A stretch of DNA of 9,290 nucleotides from positions 1,400 to 10,689 of the forward strand of contig DFDV01000175.1 of assembly GCA_002369025.1 (NCBI GenBank), given 5' to 3'. The notes under the pieces were generated by a model that worked only from the letters and a program-made list of their open reading frames with translations, was not told the DNA's origin and ran no database searches. This document shows positions 6,860 through 9,290 of the stretch, in pieces (the stretch's first letter is position 1; every line of letters begins with the position of its first letter). The DNA comes from Treponema sp. UBA3819 (GTDB lineage Bacteria; Spirochaetota; Spirochaetia; Treponematales; Treponemataceae). The translations under genes were made by a program, and so were the position numbers.

Positions 6860-6883
6860 GGCTGACAGCAAAGAAGGCTGACA
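6860..6883 (+). repeat. Two GGCTGACA direct repeats, 16 bases apart
   Basis: GGCTGACA occurs at 6860-6867 and 6876-6883 in the 81-base gap before the hybrid kinase gene. Such spacing could be a binding site for a dimeric regulator, but the repeat is short and may be chance. Confidence 0.3.
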
Positions 6884-6913
6884 TCCTGCACGACCGCTTA
6901 TGCGTAGTTTTTT

Positions 6914-6920
6914 AAGGAGA
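6914..6920 (+). promoter_or_regulatory. Ribosome binding site of the hybrid kinase gene
   Basis: AAGGAGA lies 8 bases before ATG 6929 and fixes the start of the kinase gene. Confidence 0.65.
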
Positions 6921-6928
6921 CAAGAAAC

Positions 6929-9290
6929 ATGGAAGGAAAGTCCCATGAAAAAGAAATCTGGCTGGAATCCCAGCTGGTAATGACCACCGCATACAGCATT
7001 CTGACCATTGCACTCATGGCGGTTACAGCGCTAATGGACTGGGAGTTGTGGATGATTCCCCTTTTAGGAATCGGTCTTATTTCTGTCTGGGTGCTGCACA
7101 TCAGTCAGGGACTTACAGAAAAACTGCGCATCTACTACACCATTCTGCTGATTCTGATAGAATTTTTCTTTTTCAGCACCCACTCAACAACTTTTTTTGA
7201 TATGCCCATCCTGCTCTCGATGGCTTTACTTCTCTTTATCATCATAAATGAATTGCCGGCCCTCTATATGACCATGTTCACCTATCTGCTGGCACTGGTC
7301 TATCATGTCTTTATCATAAAAACAATCAGCAAAGATGACTCCCTTCTTGTATTTGCCCGGATTGCGCTGGACCTCATAGCAGGCATTACATCCTTTATGC
7401 TTTCACGCTATCTGATTAAGCGACGCAGACAGGAACAGGACAATTATAGCAGCGTCATTGCAGAACTGAAGAACACAACCCGCCGCACGGAAGACTTTCT
7501 GACCAATGTTTCCCATGAGTTCAGAACGCCAATAAATGCTGTTACCGGCATAAGCGATGTCATGCTGCGAAACGAAGATAATCCTGAAAAACGCAAGGAC
7601 TTGATTGCCATTCAGCAGGCCGGTCACCGCCTCTTTACCCAGATAAGCGACATTCTGGACTATACTGAACTGGACACGGGCCGTCTTAAAATAAGTTCCG
7701 AGCCCTACATGATTGCTTCCACCATCAATGACCTGATTACCGAAGCACAGACCATGATAAAACAGGCAAATCTAGAACTGGTTATCGACGTAGATCCCCA
7801 GGTACCCTCCATGATGAACGGCGATGAAGTAAAGGTAAAGAAAATCATCCGCCACCTTATAGACAATGCCTTTAAATTTACCAAAGAAGGCGGAATCTAC
7901 ATTCATATCTACACACTCAAAAAAAAATACGGCGTAAACCTCTGTATCAGCGTACAGGACACGGGCATTGGCATTACAAATGCCCACATAGACAATCTGT
8001 ACGAAAAATTCTACCAGGTGGATGCAGGACGAAGCCGCCGGGCTGGAGGCATGGGACTGGGACTTTCCATCGTTTATGGCATGGTGCAGGAACTGGGCGG
8101 CTTTATGTACATAAACGGTACGGAAGGAAAGGGAACGACGGTTCACATCAGTATTCCTCAGGAAGTTACGGATTCAACTCCCTGTATGCTGCTGGCAGAG
8201 CATGAGTCTTCCTGCATTGCCGCCTACACCCAGCCAAAGAAGTATAATTCGCCCGCAGTCCGGGAATACTACGACACAGCGATTGAACACTTGCGGCAGG
8301 GCCTGGGAGTTCAGCTGCACAAGGCAACTACGCTGGGCGAACTGCAGAAAATCCAGAACGCCTATACCCTCACCCATATTTACATCGGCAGGGAAGAATA
8401 CGAAGAGGACTCAGATTATTTTGAAAAGCTGGGTGAAAAAATCTGCGTCATCGTTATTGCAAAAGAAGATTTTAAGGTAAAGCCAAACAGCAGAATCATC
8501 ATAACCCACAAGCCCTTTAACGGATTTCCCCTCACAAATATTCTGGTAAACGGCAGCAAAGTCTATATGCGGGATTTATTCTTTGCGGAAAAGCGCATGA
8601 TTTGTCCGAAAATCCGTGCCCTTGTAGTAGATGATGATGAAATGAATCTGCTTGTGGCAGGCGGAATTCTTCGCGACTATCAGATGCAGGTTACCACGGC
8701 TTTGAGCGGAAAAGAAGCAATCTCCCTCTGTGAAGAAAATTCTTATGATATTATCTTCCTTGACCACATGATGCCGGAGATGGACGGTGTAGAAACCATG
8801 CACCGCCTTAAAAACCTCATCCGCTACAGCGACGAAAACATGGTGATTATCGCACTCACTGCAAATGCCGTCTCCGGTGCGAGGGAAATGTTTTTGCAGG
8901 AAGGCTTTGACGAATTTGTAGCAAAACCCATTGAGCCCACAGTCTTTGAACGGGTCATGAGAAAGGTTCTTCCCGCAGCGGCCATTCAGTATGTGGCAAA
9001 AGAGTCTGTAAAAAAGACCAGATATGCGTCTTCAGCACCTGCAGGCATTCAAGATGAAGAAGTGTACGAAGAGGAAGAAAAAGCACCCGCAAAGGATATC
9101 CTTACCGAACTGGAAAATCTTGAAATAAATGTCACCAGTGCATTGCAATACTGTCGTGAAGACAGAAAATTCTTCCTTAATCTGATAGAAAAATTTGCAG
9201 ATGACGCAAAAAAGAAGCACGATGAAATTCTTTCGCTTTACAATGCAGAAGACTGGAACAACTACAAAATCACAAACCACCCGTCAAACG
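6929..9290 (+). CDS. Membrane hybrid histidine kinase (HisKA-HATPase-degenerate REC-REC-Hpt), 3' end missing
   Basis: An uninterrupted reading frame of 787 codons that runs off the window. Residues about 17-160 form roughly six membrane helices with very short loops and no separate extracytoplasmic sensor domain, ending at a basic K-R-R-R. A short helix leads to the HisKA H-box (F-L-T-N-V-S-H-E-F-R-T-P, phosphorylated H196). The HATPase domain has N-box N313 in D-N-A-F-K-F, G1 D-T-G-I-G-I (344-349) and G2 G-G-M-G-L-G-L (373-379). Residues about 418-560 look like a receiver that has lost its phosphorylation site but keeps K528-P529. A true receiver follows: D568-D570, phosphoacceptor D612 in L-D-H-M-M-P-E-M-D-G, T644, K666-P667. 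After an acidic linker (E-E-V-Y-E-E-E-E) an Hpt-like helical region starts near residue 730; its candidate His is 784, three codons before the cut. The protein should autophosphorylate and relay phosphate H196 to D612 to Hpt, then to a separate regulator, most simply the HD-GYP protein upstream. The signal sensed is unknown. Confidence 0.92.
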   Translation, partial: MEGKSHEKEIWLESQLVMTTAYSILTIALMAVTALMDWELWMIPLLGIGLISVWVLHISQGLTEKLRIYYTILLILIEFFFFSTHSTTFFDMPILLSMALLLFIIINELPALYMTMFTYLLALVYHVFIIKTISKDDSLLVFARIALDLIAGITSFMLSRYLIKRRRQEQDNYSSVIAELKNTTRRTEDFLTNVSHEFRTPINAVTGISDVMLRNEDNPEKRKDLIAIQQAGHRLFTQISDILDYTELDTGRLKISSEPYMIASTINDLITEAQTMIKQANLELVIDVDPQVPSMMNGDEVKVKKIIRHLIDNAFKFTKEGGIYIHIYTLKKKYGVNLCISVQDTGIGITNAHIDNLYEKFYQVDAGRSRRAGGMGLGLSIVYGMVQELGGFMYINGTEGKGTTVHISIPQEVTDSTPCMLLAEHESSCIAAYTQPKKYNSPAVREYYDTAIEHLRQGLGVQLHKATTLGELQKIQNAYTLTHIYIGREEYEEDSDYFEKLGEKICVIVIAKEDFKVKPNSRIIITHKPFNGFPLTNILVNGSKVYMRDLFFAEKRMICPKIRALVVDDDEMNLLVAGGILRDYQMQVTTALSGKEAISLCEENSYDIIFLDHMMPEMDGVETMHRLKNLIRYSDENMVIIALTANAVSGAREMFLQEGFDEFVAKPIEPTVFERVMRKVLPAAAIQYVAKESVKKTRYASSAPAGIQDEEVYEEEEKAPAKDILTELENLEINVTSALQYCREDRKFFLNLIEKFADDAKKKHDEILSLYNAEDWNNYKITNHPSN

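Noticed and set aside
8202..8480. 92-codon plus-strand frame inside the hybrid kinase gene
   Set aside because: Out of frame with the kinase, which reads through without a stop; no ribosome binding site or recognisable domain.

Overview
The window is 9.3 kb of tightly packed bacterial coding sequence, all on the + strand. It holds nine genes; the first is cut at its 5' end and the last at its 3' end. There is no stretch of 300 bases or more without a gene. I see no tRNA, rRNA, CRISPR array or insertion sequence. The likely source is a host-associated spirochaete of the Treponema type (moderate confidence). The reasons are the loose lipobox (F-V-S-C) of the binding protein, a two-permease sugar transporter without its own ATPase, an HD-GYP response regulator next to a large hybrid histidine kinase, and moderate GC. 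Clostridia carry close relatives of several of these genes, and nothing here decides the phylum.

Region 1 (1-2580) is a metal-uptake operon. It runs from the 3' two thirds of a ZnuA-type binding protein with a His/Asp/Glu-rich loop, through ZnuC (ATPase) and ZnuB (membrane channel), to a small exported protein with a Cys-Cys motif. znuC and znuB overlap by 8 bases, and the small gene starts 2 bases after znuB. The four genes are almost certainly cotranscribed, so the small exported protein probably has a zinc-related role.

Region 2 (2581-5795) starts after an AT-rich 86-base gap holding a short perfect dyad and a possible promoter. It encodes a carbohydrate-type ABC importer: a lipoprotein binding protein and two permeases of the MalF and MalG type. 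No ATPase gene follows, so the importer probably borrows a shared ATPase of the MsmX/UgpC kind encoded elsewhere.

Region 3 (5825 to the end) is a signalling pair. A REC-HD-GYP response regulator (predicted cyclic-di-GMP phosphodiesterase) starts only 29 bases after the second permease. It is followed after 81 bases by a membrane hybrid histidine kinase: about 6 TM segments, HisKA, HATPase, a degenerate receiver-like domain, a true receiver, and the start of an Hpt domain where the window ends. The simplest model is that the kinase feeds phosphate to the HD-GYP regulator, and that the signalling genes may be cotranscribed with the importer. That would link nutrient uptake to cyclic-di-GMP turnover. 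The pairing and the shared transcript are inferences from spacing.
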